Of a stretch of DNA of 64,000 bases, positions 27,805 to 36,072 are shown piece after piece. Source of the stretch: Variovorax sp. YR216 (GTDB taxonomy: Bacteria; Pseudomonadota; Gammaproteobacteria; Burkholderiales; Burkholderiaceae_C); the NCBI RefSeq assembly GCF_900107745.1, contig NZ_FNRO01000002.1, positions 868,001 to 932,000 of the forward strand, given 5' to 3'. The translations under genes were made by a program, and so were the position numbers. The notes under the pieces were generated by a model that was given only the letters and a program-made list of their open reading frames with translations, was not told where the DNA came from and did no database searches. Within the stretch, counting starts at the first letter, position 1, and each line of letters starts with the position of its first letter.

Positions 27805-28410
27805 TCACTGGATGAGTCCGGTCCGGCCAATGCTCTGCGCCAGGGCGATACGCTGCGTAGGCTTCAACCCAAGCGCCTGCGCAAGGCTTCCGCGGTCGAT
27901 CAGCGCGCGGACGACCGTGCCCAGGCCGGCAGTCGCGCAGTAGAGATAGACGTTCTCGACAATGCAGCCCGAGTCGACGCCCGCGAGGAAGACGCGGTCT
28001 TCATCTCGCACGTCATGCATGCGTTCGAAATCGGCCACGTACACCAGATTCAGGGGGGCTGTGCCCGCGAACTCCTGCAACCCGGTGGCTGCCCGCAAGT
28101 CGGCGGCCTTCACGAGGTCCAGTCGGTGGGCTTGCGCGTCGTAGCGCCAGGTCCCTTCGGCCATCACGGCATACACGAGTATTTCCTGCCATCCGCGAGC
28201 CGAGGGCGCGGTGCGCCCGCCGGTTTCCGGGCGGTTCACACCGAACGCGGCCCACAGCACGGCAGACACTTCATCCAGTGTCAGGGGATCCGGGAGGAAA
28301 TTGCGTGTGCTGCGACGTCGCTGCAGTGCGACTTCGACTGTGGCGGATTGAAGGCGCGGGACCGGCAGCGTGAGCATGTCGGAGTCGAGATTCAGGGGCA
28401 GGGTCGACAT
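27805..28410 (-). CDS. SagB/ThcOx-type nitroreductase-family oxidoreductase
   Basis: 201 residues. FMN-binding start VEVALQRRRSTRNFLPDPLT, AVLWAAFGVNRPETGGRTAPSA, the central region LNLVYVADF, and the FMN-site segment GCIVENVYLYCATAGLGTVV. The GRTAPSAR motif and the spacing are typical of the SagB/ThcOx branch of nitroreductases; stand-alone members have unknown substrates. It is the last gene of the hsp20-kinase-nitroreductase unit (52 bp after the kinase gene). Confidence 0.85.
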   Translation of the reverse strand: MSTLPLNLDSDMLTLPVPRLQSATVEVALQRRRSTRNFLPDPLTLDEVSAVLWAAFGVNRPETGGRTAPSARGWQEILVYAVMAEGTWRYDAQAHRLDLVKAADLRAATGLQEFAGTAPLNLVYVADFERMHDVRDEDRVFLAGVDSGCIVENVYLYCATAGLGTVVRALIDRGSLAQALGLKPTQRIALAQSIGRTGLIQ

Positions 28411-28462
28411 CGGGAATCTCCAGGTGAACGGACACCTCGACGATGCTGCATCCGATCAGACT

Positions 28463-29944
28463 TCAGCTTGCGCTGGCGCAACTGCGGGCGCTGCGCCGTG
28501 TTTCCTCGTCCGGGCCGAGCGGGTCCATCGCGGCGCGCAATTGCCGCAGCACGGCAGCGTCCGCCTCGGAGGCATCGGATGTCCGCGCAGCGATCCGTTG
28601 CTGCAGGATCTCGTCCGGCGCCTGGCACGCCAGGATCTCGAACCGGGCCCCGCAGGTGCGTGCGAGTTCACGTGCCACATCGCGTTCGCCGCGCTTGAGG
28701 AACGCCGCGTCGATGACCACGGAGAAGCCGGCCGCAAGAAGGATGCGGGCAAGGGCGAACAGGCGTTCGTAGGTGCGGGTGGTCGCGTCGCGCGAATAGA
28801 TGTCGAGCCCGCGCGCGCGCGAGCTCTCCAGTGCGCCCAATCCGAACAGCCGCTTGCGTTCGACGTCGGAGCGCACGCGGATCGCCCCGATCTGCTCCAA
28901 CAGCCGCTGCGACTGGAAAGTCTTGCCGGAGCCCGGCAGGCCATGCGTGATCACCAGGCAGGGCGGCGCCGGCTGGGACCATTCGAGCGCCGCGCGCACG
29001 TAGGACGCGACGGCGTGGCCGTTGGGCGCGCGCAGGTGCTCGACCTGGGCTCGCACCAGTGCACGGTAGACGAGTGCGTAGCGCAGGACCCCTGCCGCAT
29101 CGTGCTCGCCTGTAGCGTCGAGCCACTCATTGAGGAAGCGCCAGGCGAAATCCGGCCGGCCGCGCGCCGCGAAGTCCATGACGGGAAACGCCGCATCCTC
29201 GGCGATATCGATCCATCGAAGCGCCGGTTCGAAGTCGATGGCATCGAAGGCAGCGGGATGACCGTCGAGATCGACGATGTTGTCCAGGTGAAGGTCGCCA
29301 TGGCACTCGCGGATCCGGCCCTTTCGCCGTCGCTCGACCCATTCGGGCCAGAGCTTTCGCGCTCCGGCTTCCAGCCACTCGCGCAACTGATCGCACTTGG
29401 CTGCGGAAAGGACCGGACGCACGCCGTCGAGCGCAGCCAGCGCACGGGAGAGTTTGCTCGACTGCGCAGCCGGCGCGCGACGGCTGACCGGCGCCGCCGC
29501 ATGCGCAGCGGCCAGCATGGCTGCAAGGCCATCCACCTCGCGCGCGGACAGCACGCCTGCGGCCAACCGCTCGCTGAACAGGGCGCCGTCGGCGAAGCGC
29601 CGCATGTGCACGGCGTAGTCGAGCACCGGACCTGGGCCGTCAATCTCGGGTGCCGACGGCTTGCCCGTGATGCGTGCGACGCCCAGGTACAGCGAGGGCG
29701 CCGTCCTTCGATTCACGCGCAATTCCTCATGGCAGAAGTGCCGCCGCCTTTGCAAGGTCGTGTAGTCAAGGAATGCGAAGCGCACCGGCTTCTTCACCTT
29801 GTACGCAAATTCGGGCGTGAGCAGGATCCACGAGATGTGCGTCTCGCGCACCTGCGCGCCCAGGCGCAGCGCGAGCGCGTGCACCAGGGCCGCGCGCTCC
29901 GCCAACTGGCCCGGCGGGATCGGAACGTCCGGTTCCGCAGGCAC
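28463..29944 (-). CDS. Fusion of APH-like kinase domain and P-loop (zeta/AAA-type) kinase domain
   Basis: 493 residues. N-terminal half (about 40-310) resembles aminoglycoside-phosphotransferase/COG2187 proteins: YKVKKPVRFAFLDYTT, the Brenner-type catalytic loop CHGDLHLDNIV and AIDFEPALRWIDIAEDAAF. C-terminal half (about 330-480) is a P-loop kinase with Walker A GLPGSGKT and VRSDVERKRLFGLG, as in COG0645. The same two-domain architecture occurs in other proteobacteria, with no known substrate. It starts 5 bp after the hsp20 stop, so translation of the two is probably coupled. A role in small-molecule or protein phosphorylation under stress is inferred only from context. Confidence 0.85.
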   Translation of the reverse strand: MPAEPDVPIPPGQLAERAALVHALALRLGAQVRETHISWILLTPEFAYKVKKPVRFAFLDYTTLQRRRHFCHEELRVNRRTAPSLYLGVARITGKPSAPEIDGPGPVLDYAVHMRRFADGALFSERLAAGVLSAREVDGLAAMLAAAHAAAPVSRRAPAAQSSKLSRALAALDGVRPVLSAAKCDQLREWLEAGARKLWPEWVERRRKGRIRECHGDLHLDNIVDLDGHPAAFDAIDFEPALRWIDIAEDAAFPVMDFAARGRPDFAWRFLNEWLDATGEHDAAGVLRYALVYRALVRAQVEHLRAPNGHAVASYVRAALEWSQPAPPCLVITHGLPGSGKTFQSQRLLEQIGAIRVRSDVERKRLFGLGALESSRARGLDIYSRDATTRTYERLFALARILLAAGFSVVIDAAFLKRGERDVARELARTCGARFEILACQAPDEILQQRIAARTSDASEADAAVLRQLRAAMDPLGPDEETRRSARSCASAS

Positions 29945-29949
29945 AGGTG

Positions 29950-30378
29950 CTACTGGATGACGATCTTCGAGGCGGCGACGGGGGCCTTCTTCGGCAGCTC
30001 CAGCGTCAGAACGCCATCCGCGTACTTGGCCTGCACCTTGGTGTCATCCACTTCCTGGCCCAAGCTGAAGGTGCGCGAGATCGAGCCGTAGTAGCGCTCG
30101 CTGCGAAGCACCTTGTCGCCGTCGCCCCGGGTTTCCTTCTCGCTCTTCGTCTCGGCATCGATGCTGACGGTGTGGCCGTCGACCTTGATGCTGATGTCCT
30201 CCTTCTTCACGCCGGGGATGTCGGCCTTCACGTTGAAGGCCTTGTCGTTCTCGGTCACGTCGATGCGCATCTTCAGCGGCGTCGGCTCACCCTCGAAGAC
30301 GGTGGGGGAGAAGAAGCGTCGCAGCGCCGTTTCGAAGTCGTTGCCGAACACCGGGTCCAGCAGTCTCAGGTTGCTCAT
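29950..30378 (-). CDS. Hsp20/alpha-crystallin small heat-shock protein
   Basis: 142 residues starting at ATG 30378 (MSNLRLLDPVFGNDFETALR); the upstream extension would reach into the promoter region. Alpha-crystallin domain about 45-140: MRIDVTENDKAFNVKADIPGVKKEDISIKVDG, ERYYGSISRTFSLGQEVD, and ADGVLTLELPKK with the C-terminal SKIVIQ (I-x-I type anchor). It prevents aggregation of unfolded proteins. First gene of a three-gene unit with the fusion kinase and nitroreductase. Confidence 0.93.
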   Translation of the reverse strand: MSNLRLLDPVFGNDFETALRRFFSPTVFEGEPTPLKMRIDVTENDKAFNVKADIPGVKKEDISIKVDGHTVSIDAETKSEKETRGDGDKVLRSERYYGSISRTFSLGQEVDDTKVQAKYADGVLTLELPKKAPVAASKIVIQ

Positions 30379-30440
30379 GGTGGTTCCTCGGATCGAAAAG
30401 TGACTGATGACGCGCGGGCCCATTGCACCGCGCTGTAATC

Positions 30441-30510
30441 AATGTAGGCCGACACAGGCGCGAGAGGATTGATCTGGCTCAACCGCCGGGCCGAGCCGGC
30501 TTTCGACAAT
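30441..30510. promoter_or_regulatory. Shared FNR-type box between divergent hsp20 and L,D-transpeptidase genes
   Basis: TTGATCTGGCTCAA (30469-30482). Minus side: TACATT (30441-30446); plus side: GACAAT (30505-30510). Both are exactly 22 bp from the palindrome. Confidence 0.68.
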
Positions 30511-30516
30511 GGCGGC

Positions 30517-31344
30517 ATGAAAAGATGCCACATGTTCGTCCTGGCCCTCGCGGGGGCCGTCTGCCTTTTTCTCTCGATGGCAGCCGTGGGTGCGGCGCCG
30601 GCGTCTCCGCGGGAACTGGCGGCGCTCTACCGCAGCCAGGTGGATCGCGCACTCGCCGTGCCCGATGGCGAAGTGCGGCGCTACCAGACACTTGCCGAGG
30701 CGGCACTGCGCAGCGCGCAGGCGGACCTGTCCGGCGCGCAGTACCTGCTCGTGGTCGATCGCGACCCGAAGGTGCAGGCGGCGCTGCTGTTCTGGCGCTC
30801 GGCGTTCGGCGACTACCGCTTCATCGGCGCATCACCGGTGTCCACTGGACGTCCCGGCACTTTCGATCACTTCGAGACGCCCGCGGGCGTGTTCGAGCAT
30901 TCGCCTTCCAACCCCGACTTTCGCGCCGAGGGCACCTTCAACAGCAACGGGATCCGCGGCTATGGCCGCAAGGGCATGCGGGTGTACGACCTGGGCTGGC
31001 AACGCGCGCCGAAAGGCTGGGGCGATCGCGCGACGATCGAGATGCGCCTGCAGATGCACGCGACGGAGCCCGATTCGCTGGAGCATCGCCTTGGCAGCGC
31101 CCAGTCCAAGGGCTGCGTCCGTATTCCGGCCACGCTGAACACACTGCTGGACCACTACGGCGTGCTGGACGCCGAGTACGAGCAGCTCGCGGCCGACGGG
31201 CAGGCACAGTGGGTCCTGAAGGAGGACCGCGAGACGGTGGCCGATCCGGGGCGCTACGTCATCATCGTGGACAGCGGTCTCACGCGCCGCGCGCCATGGA
31301 CGGCCTCACCGCCAGCCCCGCGCGGGCGCGGACAGGGCGGGTGA
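30517..31344 (+). CDS. L,D-transpeptidase (YkuD family), exported
   Basis: 275 residues from ATG 30517. The hydrophobic start (MFVLALAGAVCLFLSMAAVG) is a signal peptide with cleavage near AAPA. YkuD catalytic motif HRLGSAQSKGCVRIP (about residues 187-201; S-x-G-C-V-R) gives the nucleophilic Cys; the upstream FETPAGVF and NSNGIRGYGRKGMRVYDLGW fit the domain. It would form 3-3 peptidoglycan cross-links or attach proteins to the wall, a common stationary-phase wall modification. The start predicted from the FNR-type promoter falls on the A of the ATG, suggesting a leaderless mRNA. Its 3' end overlaps the convergent protease gene by 39 bp. Confidence 0.85.
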   Translation: MKRCHMFVLALAGAVCLFLSMAAVGAAPASPRELAALYRSQVDRALAVPDGEVRRYQTLAEAALRSAQADLSGAQYLLVVDRDPKVQAALLFWRSAFGDYRFIGASPVSTGRPGTFDHFETPAGVFEHSPSNPDFRAEGTFNSNGIRGYGRKGMRVYDLGWQRAPKGWGDRATIEMRLQMHATEPDSLEHRLGSAQSKGCVRIPATLNTLLDHYGVLDAEYEQLAADGQAQWVLKEDRETVADPGRYVIIVDSGLTRRAPWTASPPAPRGRGQGG

Positions 31345-32811
31345 GTCCGACGCTTCCGAAAGGGACGGACGACGCACCGCGACATACACCAGCCGCCGGT
31401 CGCGCATCACCAGCAGCGCGACGTTGCGGCCGGGAAGCACCTTCGCCGCGGCACGCCGGTAGTCCTCGACATGGTCCAGCCGCGTGTCATTCAGGGCCAC
31501 GACGACGTCCCCCGGGCGAAGGCCCTCGCTGCGCGCGGCGCCCACGGCGTCGCGGACCATGAGGCCGCCGTCGATGCCGAACTGGGCGCGCTGCGTTGCC
31601 GGCAACTCGCCGAGCGTGAGGCCCAATCCATCGGCCCATTCGTCGAGGTTGTCCGGTCGCAGGACGCTCTCCCGGGGCACGCTTTCCGAGAACACGACAT
31701 GGATCGGAACCTGTCCGCCTTCGCGCCAGACATCCAGAAGATGGCGGCTGCGGGGAGGCTGCGTGGCGATCCGCTGGAGGAGGTCCGTGAAGCGGGCGAC
31801 CGGCACTCCGTCCAGTGCGGTCACGACATCGCCGCGTTTCAGTCCGGCAGCCTGTGCGGGGCCGCGTGGGTCCACGCGCACCACGAGTGCCCCCGCGGCA
31901 TCGGACAGCCCGAAGGCCTGCGCCAGCGCCGGTGTGACTTCCTGGAACTCGGCGCCGATGCGTGCCCGCCGCACATGCCCGGTCGCCTTGAGTTCCGTGG
32001 CGACCTTCATCGCGGCGTTGATCGGCACCGAGAAGGAAAGTCCCATGTAGCCGCCGCTGCCGCTGTAGATCAGCGAGTTGATGGCGACGACTTCGCCCCT
32101 GCTGTTGAACAGCGGGCTGCCCGAGCTGCCCGGATTGATGGCGACATCGGTCTGGATGTAGGGCACGCCGGCCGCACCGATGAATCGATCAACGGCGCTC
32201 ACGACACCGGCCGTCACGCTGCCGTGAAAGCCGAAGGGTGCGCCGATGGCGGCGACCCAGTCGCCGGGCGAGAGCGTGGAGGAATCGCCGATGGGCGCCG
32301 GCGCGAGGCCCTTCGCGTCGATCTTCAGCAAGCCCACATCCGTGGGTCGGTCGATGCCGACCACCCGGGCGAAGTAGATGCGTCCGTCATCCAGCCGCAC
32401 GCGGATCTCGTCCACATTGGCGATGACGTGGGCGGCAGTGAGGATCAGGCCGTCGCTGCTCAACGTCACGCCGGAGGCCAGGTCACGGATCTGGCTGATG
32501 CGGGCGCTGGCCGGCAGCGGTCGCGCGAGCGGGTCGGAGAAGTCCATCTCGGGCTCGAAGTCGAGTTCGACATCCTCGCTGGCCGCGTCCCGGATCTGGC
32601 GCCCGATCGCCAGCGTGCTGATGTCGACCACGCTCGTGCGGCGGCTCGCCACGAGCGACGAGAACGCGGGTGCGGTCGGCACGGCGTATTCCGCCGCGGC
32701 GGGCGCGCTGGCGAACTGGGCTGTGGGGCGCGTGCTCTCGGATGCACAGGCGCCGAGCAGGCAGCCCAGCGCGAGGAACGCGAGGCGAAGTCGGAAGCGG
32801 GGAGCGTGCAT
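31306..32811 (-). CDS. HtrA/Deg-type serine protease, lipoprotein with two PDZ-like domains
   Basis: 501 residues from ATG 32811. Lipobox LLGAC (about 18-22). Trypsin-like domain with His in LTAAHVIANVD, Asp in RPTDVGLLKID and Ser in NPGSSGSPLFN. PDZ1 about 300-385 (PQ: VRVDPRGPAQAAGLKRGDVVTALDG) and a PDZ-like repeat about 395-480 (SEGLRPGDVVVALNDTRLDH). The protease domain is preceded by ~90 residues without family similarity. It probably acts at the inner face of the envelope in protein quality control. Starts directly at the transcription start predicted from the FNR-type box at 32845. Confidence 0.88.
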   Translation of the reverse strand: MHAPRFRLRLAFLALGCLLGACASESTRPTAQFASAPAAAEYAVPTAPAFSSLVASRRTSVVDISTLAIGRQIRDAASEDVELDFEPEMDFSDPLARPLPASARISQIRDLASGVTLSSDGLILTAAHVIANVDEIRVRLDDGRIYFARVVGIDRPTDVGLLKIDAKGLAPAPIGDSSTLSPGDWVAAIGAPFGFHGSVTAGVVSAVDRFIGAAGVPYIQTDVAINPGSSGSPLFNSRGEVVAINSLIYSGSGGYMGLSFSVPINAAMKVATELKATGHVRRARIGAEFQEVTPALAQAFGLSDAAGALVVRVDPRGPAQAAGLKRGDVVTALDGVPVARFTDLLQRIATQPPRSRHLLDVWREGGQVPIHVVFSESVPRESVLRPDNLDEWADGLGLTLGELPATQRAQFGIDGGLMVRDAVGAARSEGLRPGDVVVALNDTRLDHVEDYRRAAAKVLPGRNVALLVMRDRRLVYVAVRRPSLSEASDSPALSAPARGWR

Positions 32812-32816
32812 GGCTC

Positions 32817-32886
32817 ATGGTCGTCCGCAAGCACGCCGACGGACTTGCGCTGGATCAAGGCGCCGCACCCGCCCGGGCCGCAGACT
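32817..32886. promoter_or_regulatory. Shared FNR-type box between divergent protease and USP genes
   Basis: TTGCGCTGGATCAA (32845-32858). Weak -10 candidates GACCAT (32817-32822, minus) and CAGACT (32881-32886, plus), each 22 bp away. Confidence 0.5.
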
Positions 32887-32920
32887 GGCGGGACGACGAG
32901 CGGCTTTGAAAGCAACTGCC

Positions 32921-33742
32921 ATGCACACACCGAAATCCATCCTGCTCCATCTCGACAGTTCTCCACGCGCCGCGGTGCGCATCCGGCTTGCGCGCGCGTT
33001 GGCCGACACCTTCGAAGCGGAAGTGACGGGGCTGCCCTGTGCGCTGACGGCCTTGATGCGCTATCCGTTCGCATTGACCGCGGCGCCTGATGCGGTCTGC
33101 ATCATGAAGGAGCTCGACAAGGAATGCCGGGACAAGGCGCTCGCGCACTTCGTCGATGCCGCCGGCGGTTCGCCGCGCCTGCATTGGGAAGAACCACGCG
33201 GCGATGAACCTTGGGCGTTTGCCCGGCGGGCGCTGTATGCCGATCTGCTGGTGCTCGGTCAACGCAACGAAGAGGATCCCGATGCGGGCGACCTGCCGCC
33301 GGATTTCGTGTCCAGCGTACTCGTCGAATGTGGCAAGCCCGCGTTGATCGTGCCCTACGCGGGAACGGTGGAGGAGGTGGGGCAAACCGTCCTCATCGCC
33401 TGGAAGGAAACGCGCGAGTCCGCGCGTGCCGTGACAGCCGCGCTGCCCTGGCTGGCGCGGGCGCGCGCAGTGCACGTGGTGGGCTATGGCGAGGCGGCCG
33501 AAACTTCACTGCGCAGCCTGCAGACCTATCTGCGCGCCCAGGGCGTCAAGGCCTCGGTGCGAACGGGTGGGGCGGACGACAGCGAGATCGGCGAGCGCCT
33601 GTTGTCGCTCGCGGCGGACGTGGGTGCGGACCTGCTGGTGATGGGCTGCTACGGCCACAGCCGCGCCCGCGAATGGGTGGTTGGCGGCGCCACGCGCTCG
33701 ATTCTCCAGTCGATGACCTTGCCGGTCCTGATGGCGCATTGA
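32921..33742 (+). CDS. Two-domain universal stress protein
   Basis: 273 residues from ATG 32921. Tandem Usp domains (about 1-140, 150-273); domain 2 contains MGCYGHSRAREWVVGGATR and the tail LPVLMAH. By eye it is closest to the USP at 5614 (identical GCYGHSRARE and SMTLPVLMAH). Divergent from the protease gene with an FNR-type box between. Likely a stress regulator or chaperone-like dimer; ligand uncertain because the last Gly-Ser of the ATP loop is Gly-Gly. Confidence 0.88.
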   Translation: MHTPKSILLHLDSSPRAAVRIRLARALADTFEAEVTGLPCALTALMRYPFALTAAPDAVCIMKELDKECRDKALAHFVDAAGGSPRLHWEEPRGDEPWAFARRALYADLLVLGQRNEEDPDAGDLPPDFVSSVLVECGKPALIVPYAGTVEEVGQTVLIAWKETRESARAVTAALPWLARARAVHVVGYGEAAETSLRSLQTYLRAQGVKASVRTGGADDSEIGERLLSLAADVGADLLVMGCYGHSRAREWVVGGATRSILQSMTLPVLMAH

Positions 33743-33775
33743 TCCTTCGCAGCGGGGCCGGCGTCTGCCGTCAGG

Positions 33776-34057
33776 TCAGGCTTCCGAAACGACGGCCGAA
33801 ACCGAGAAATCATCGGTGACGAGCGCCACCGGCCGGGTCGGGTCGCGACGATGGTGATGCAGCGCCGTCTGTTCGATCACACCGAAGTGTTCCCTGCAGG
33901 CCTGGACGAGGCTGTCTCCGCCACCCGTGGCGCCGAACAGATCGCGCAGCGCGTCTTCCGAGATCTCGGCGATCACCCGGCGACCGGTGAGTCCATCGGG
34001 ATAGATCGAAAACAGGACACTGGCTCGATCGAAGCAATAGATCGCATCGGATGTCAT
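33776..34057 (-). CDS. DUF1488-type small protein
   Basis: 93 residues from ATG 34057. YCFDRASVLFSIYPDGLTGRR and IAEISEDALRDLFGATGGG followed by VQACREHFGVIEQTALHHHRR matches the DUF1488 pattern (F-D...V.F.....G....C.IS..AL.D.FG......L..F...R..IE..A). Function unknown. Third gene of a unit with a USP and a 71-residue protein. Confidence 0.7.
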   Translation of the reverse strand: MTSDAIYCFDRASVLFSIYPDGLTGRRVIAEISEDALRDLFGATGGGDSLVQACREHFGVIEQTALHHHRRDPTRPVALVTDDFSVSAVVSEA

Positions 34058-34080
34058 GTCGATGTACCTCCGCGCCTGAC

Positions 34081-34296
34081 TCAGCCGTCGAGGGGAACGC
34101 CGCCGCCGAAGCGCGCGGTCCAGCGGTCCCAGGCATCCTGGTAGAGGGCGACGTAGGTTTGCGTCATCGCTCCCCATGCACGCAGCTGTGCTTGCTGGAG
34201 CTTCTCTGCCGAATCCTGAAGCAGGTGTTGCCACCCGGCGACGGAAAGCAGGAAGGCGTCTTGACGACGTACCTCGGGCGATTCAGGTTGATTCAT
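34081..34296 (-). CDS. 71-residue protein of unknown function, phasin-like composition
   Basis: Starts at ATG 34296 with GAGG upstream. Predicted mainly helical and amphipathic (WQHLLQDSAEKLQQAQLRAW, AMTQTYVALYQDAWDRWTAR), rich in Gln, Ala and aromatic residues. The composition recalls phasins, which coat PHB granules, but there is no convincing family match. Between the USP (25 bp upstream) and DUF1488 (23 bp downstream) genes, so cotranscribed. Confidence 0.6.
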   Translation of the reverse strand: MNQPESPEVRRQDAFLLSVAGWQHLLQDSAEKLQQAQLRAWGAMTQTYVALYQDAWDRWTARFGGGVPLDG

Positions 34297-34321
34297 TGGG
34301 GGCCTCTTCACTGGGGAATGT

Positions 34322-35164
34322 TCAATGCGCCATGAGGACTGGCACGGTCATGTGTTCAAGGATCCCGCGTGTCATGCCGCCGAGAACCAGTTCGCGTACG
34401 CGTGAGTGACCGTAGCCGCCCATGACAAGAAAGTCGCCTTGCAGGTCGCAGATGCGCGACAGCAACGCATCGGACATCGGCACGTCGCAGACCAGCCGAT
34501 CGGTCGTCGCCGAGACGCCGTGCCGTTCGAGCCAGTCCGAAAGATGCAGTTGCAGGAGCGGCCCGGCGCTGTCGTCCTCGCTCTTCCCGGCGAGCTGCAG
34601 CAGCGTCACCTGGTCTGCGCGGCTGAGCATCGGTAGGGCGGCATGCAGGGCGATCGCCGCTTCGCGCGAGCGGTTCCATGCGACGACGATGCGGCGCGGG
34701 CTCGCCTTGAACTCGCCGGCGTACGGCACCACCAGCACCGGACGTCCGAGGCCGAGCATCACCTCGCCCACGAGGCCATGGGAGGGCGCGTCCGTCGGGG
34801 TAGCGCCGCCTTCCTGCCCGAGCAGCACCAGATCGCTGGTCCGCCCATGATCGATCAGGGTGTCCGTCGCCAGGCCGTCCACCTGGCGCAGTTCGAAGGA
34901 GACCGATGGCCAGGCCTCCATCCCGGTACGGAAAACGTCGGCGATGTTCTCGGCGCGGCGCTTCAGATAGGCGGCCGATTCGGCGATGTAGTCGCTGGCG
35001 CCCGTGTCGATCATGCCGGCCGGGATCGACCCTTCGTAGAGGCCTGTAGGAAGCAAGCCGACCAGGTGTGCGCCGTGCTCGTTTGCCAGTGCCCCGGCAA
35101 AGGCGATGCGGGTGGCGCAGCGGCTGCTGTTGTCGACGTGGACCAGGATTGTCTTGTAGCTCAC
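34322..35164 (-). CDS. Two-domain universal stress protein
   Basis: 280 residues from GTG 35164, chosen because of the Shine-Dalgarno AAAGGACG and because the Usp fold begins SYKTILVHVDNSSRC; a longer frame to 35215 would include the transcription start predicted near 35198. Domain 1 about 1-150, domain 2 about 155-280 with MGGYGHSRVRELVLGGMTR and tail VPVLMAH. First gene of a unit with the 71-residue and DUF1488 genes, under a strong FNR-type box. Confidence 0.88.
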   Translation of the reverse strand: MSYKTILVHVDNSSRCATRIAFAGALANEHGAHLVGLLPTGLYEGSIPAGMIDTGASDYIAESAAYLKRRAENIADVFRTGMEAWPSVSFELRQVDGLATDTLIDHGRTSDLVLLGQEGGATPTDAPSHGLVGEVMLGLGRPVLVVPYAGEFKASPRRIVVAWNRSREAAIALHAALPMLSRADQVTLLQLAGKSEDDSAGPLLQLHLSDWLERHGVSATTDRLVCDVPMSDALLSRICDLQGDFLVMGGYGHSRVRELVLGGMTRGILEHMTVPVLMAH

Positions 35165-35204
35165 GGCCGTCCTTTCCTTGTCGAGCCGGTAGGCGAGGGT
35201 TTCG

Positions 35205-35246
35205 ATGCTAGGCACGTCGGCAGGAGCGCCTGTTGATCTGGGTCAA
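35205..35246 (-). promoter_or_regulatory. FNR-type class II promoter of the USP-DUF1488 unit
   Basis: TTGATCTGGGTCAA (35233-35246), 22 bp, TAGCAT (35205-35210). Confidence 0.7.
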
Positions 35247-35302
35247 TTGAGGCGCGGGAACCTCCCCGAAGATGCCCTGGGCCGTGGCTGTCGTGCCGGC
35301 GT

Positions 35303-35344
35303 TTGATCCAGCACAAGCCAGTGCGCCGTCGTCGTCCCTACATT
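35303..35344 (+). promoter_or_regulatory. FNR-type class II promoter of BON copy 3
   Basis: TTGATCCAGCACAA (35303-35316), 22 bp, TACATT (35339-35344). Confidence 0.65.
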
Positions 35345-35396
35345 GGTCCGCAGCGAAGGACTTCGCGCCCCTCGTGTCCCATGTGAAAGGAGTCTC

Positions 35397-36050
35397 ATGA
35401 AATCCGATGCAATGATCCGAAGCGATGTTCTGGCCGAGCTCGACTTCGACCCCGCGATCAGATCGACCGATATCGGCGTGACCGTGAAGGACGGGGTGGT
35501 CACACTCACGGGACCGCTCACGAGCTACGCGGAGAAGCGCGCGGTCGAACGGGCGGTCCAACGGGTGCATGGCGTGCGCGCCGTCGCGGTGGATATGACC
35601 GTCAGCATGCCCACCGGCCACGAGCGCACCGACGCCGATCTCGCGAGCGCGGCCGAGCGCGCACTTCTATGGCATGTGCTGGTGCCTGACGGCAAGATCC
35701 GTCCCGTGGTGGAGAACGGCTGGATCACGCTCGAGGGCGAAGTCGAATGGGCCTACCAGAGCCACGCGGCAGAGACCGCGGTGCAGTCGCTGGTGGGTGT
35801 CGTTGGTGTCACGAACCGCATCGCGGTTCGCCCGCGGTTCAGTCCAGCCGACATCCAGAGGAACATCGAGCAGGCACTTCTGCGCCAGGCCCATCGGGAA
35901 TCGCAGCACATCGACATCGTGGTGGACAACGCGGTGGTCACCCTGTCGGGCAAGGTTCATTCGTGGGCCGAGCGACGGGCGGCGCAGGGCGCCGCCATGG
36001 CCGCGCCGGGTGTCGGGCGTGTGATCAACCACCTGCTGGTGGAAGCCTGA
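35397..36050 (+). CDS. Triple BON-domain protein (copy 3)
   Basis: 217 residues; ATG 35397 with Shine-Dalgarno AAAGGAGTC. Three BON domains (about 4-71, 79-146, 151-216), the same architecture as the copies at 3099 and 4932, with KVHSWAERRAAQGAAMAAPG near the end. No signal peptide. Followed after 22 bp by the DksA/TraR-like gene, so the two are probably cotranscribed. Confidence 0.85.
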   Translation: MKSDAMIRSDVLAELDFDPAIRSTDIGVTVKDGVVTLTGPLTSYAEKRAVERAVQRVHGVRAVAVDMTVSMPTGHERTDADLASAAERALLWHVLVPDGKIRPVVENGWITLEGEVEWAYQSHAAETAVQSLVGVVGVTNRIAVRPRFSPADIQRNIEQALLRQAHRESQHIDIVVDNAVVTLSGKVHSWAERRAAQGAAMAAPGVGRVINHLLVEA

Positions 36051-36072
36051 TCGACTTGCGGGAGACCTGACC

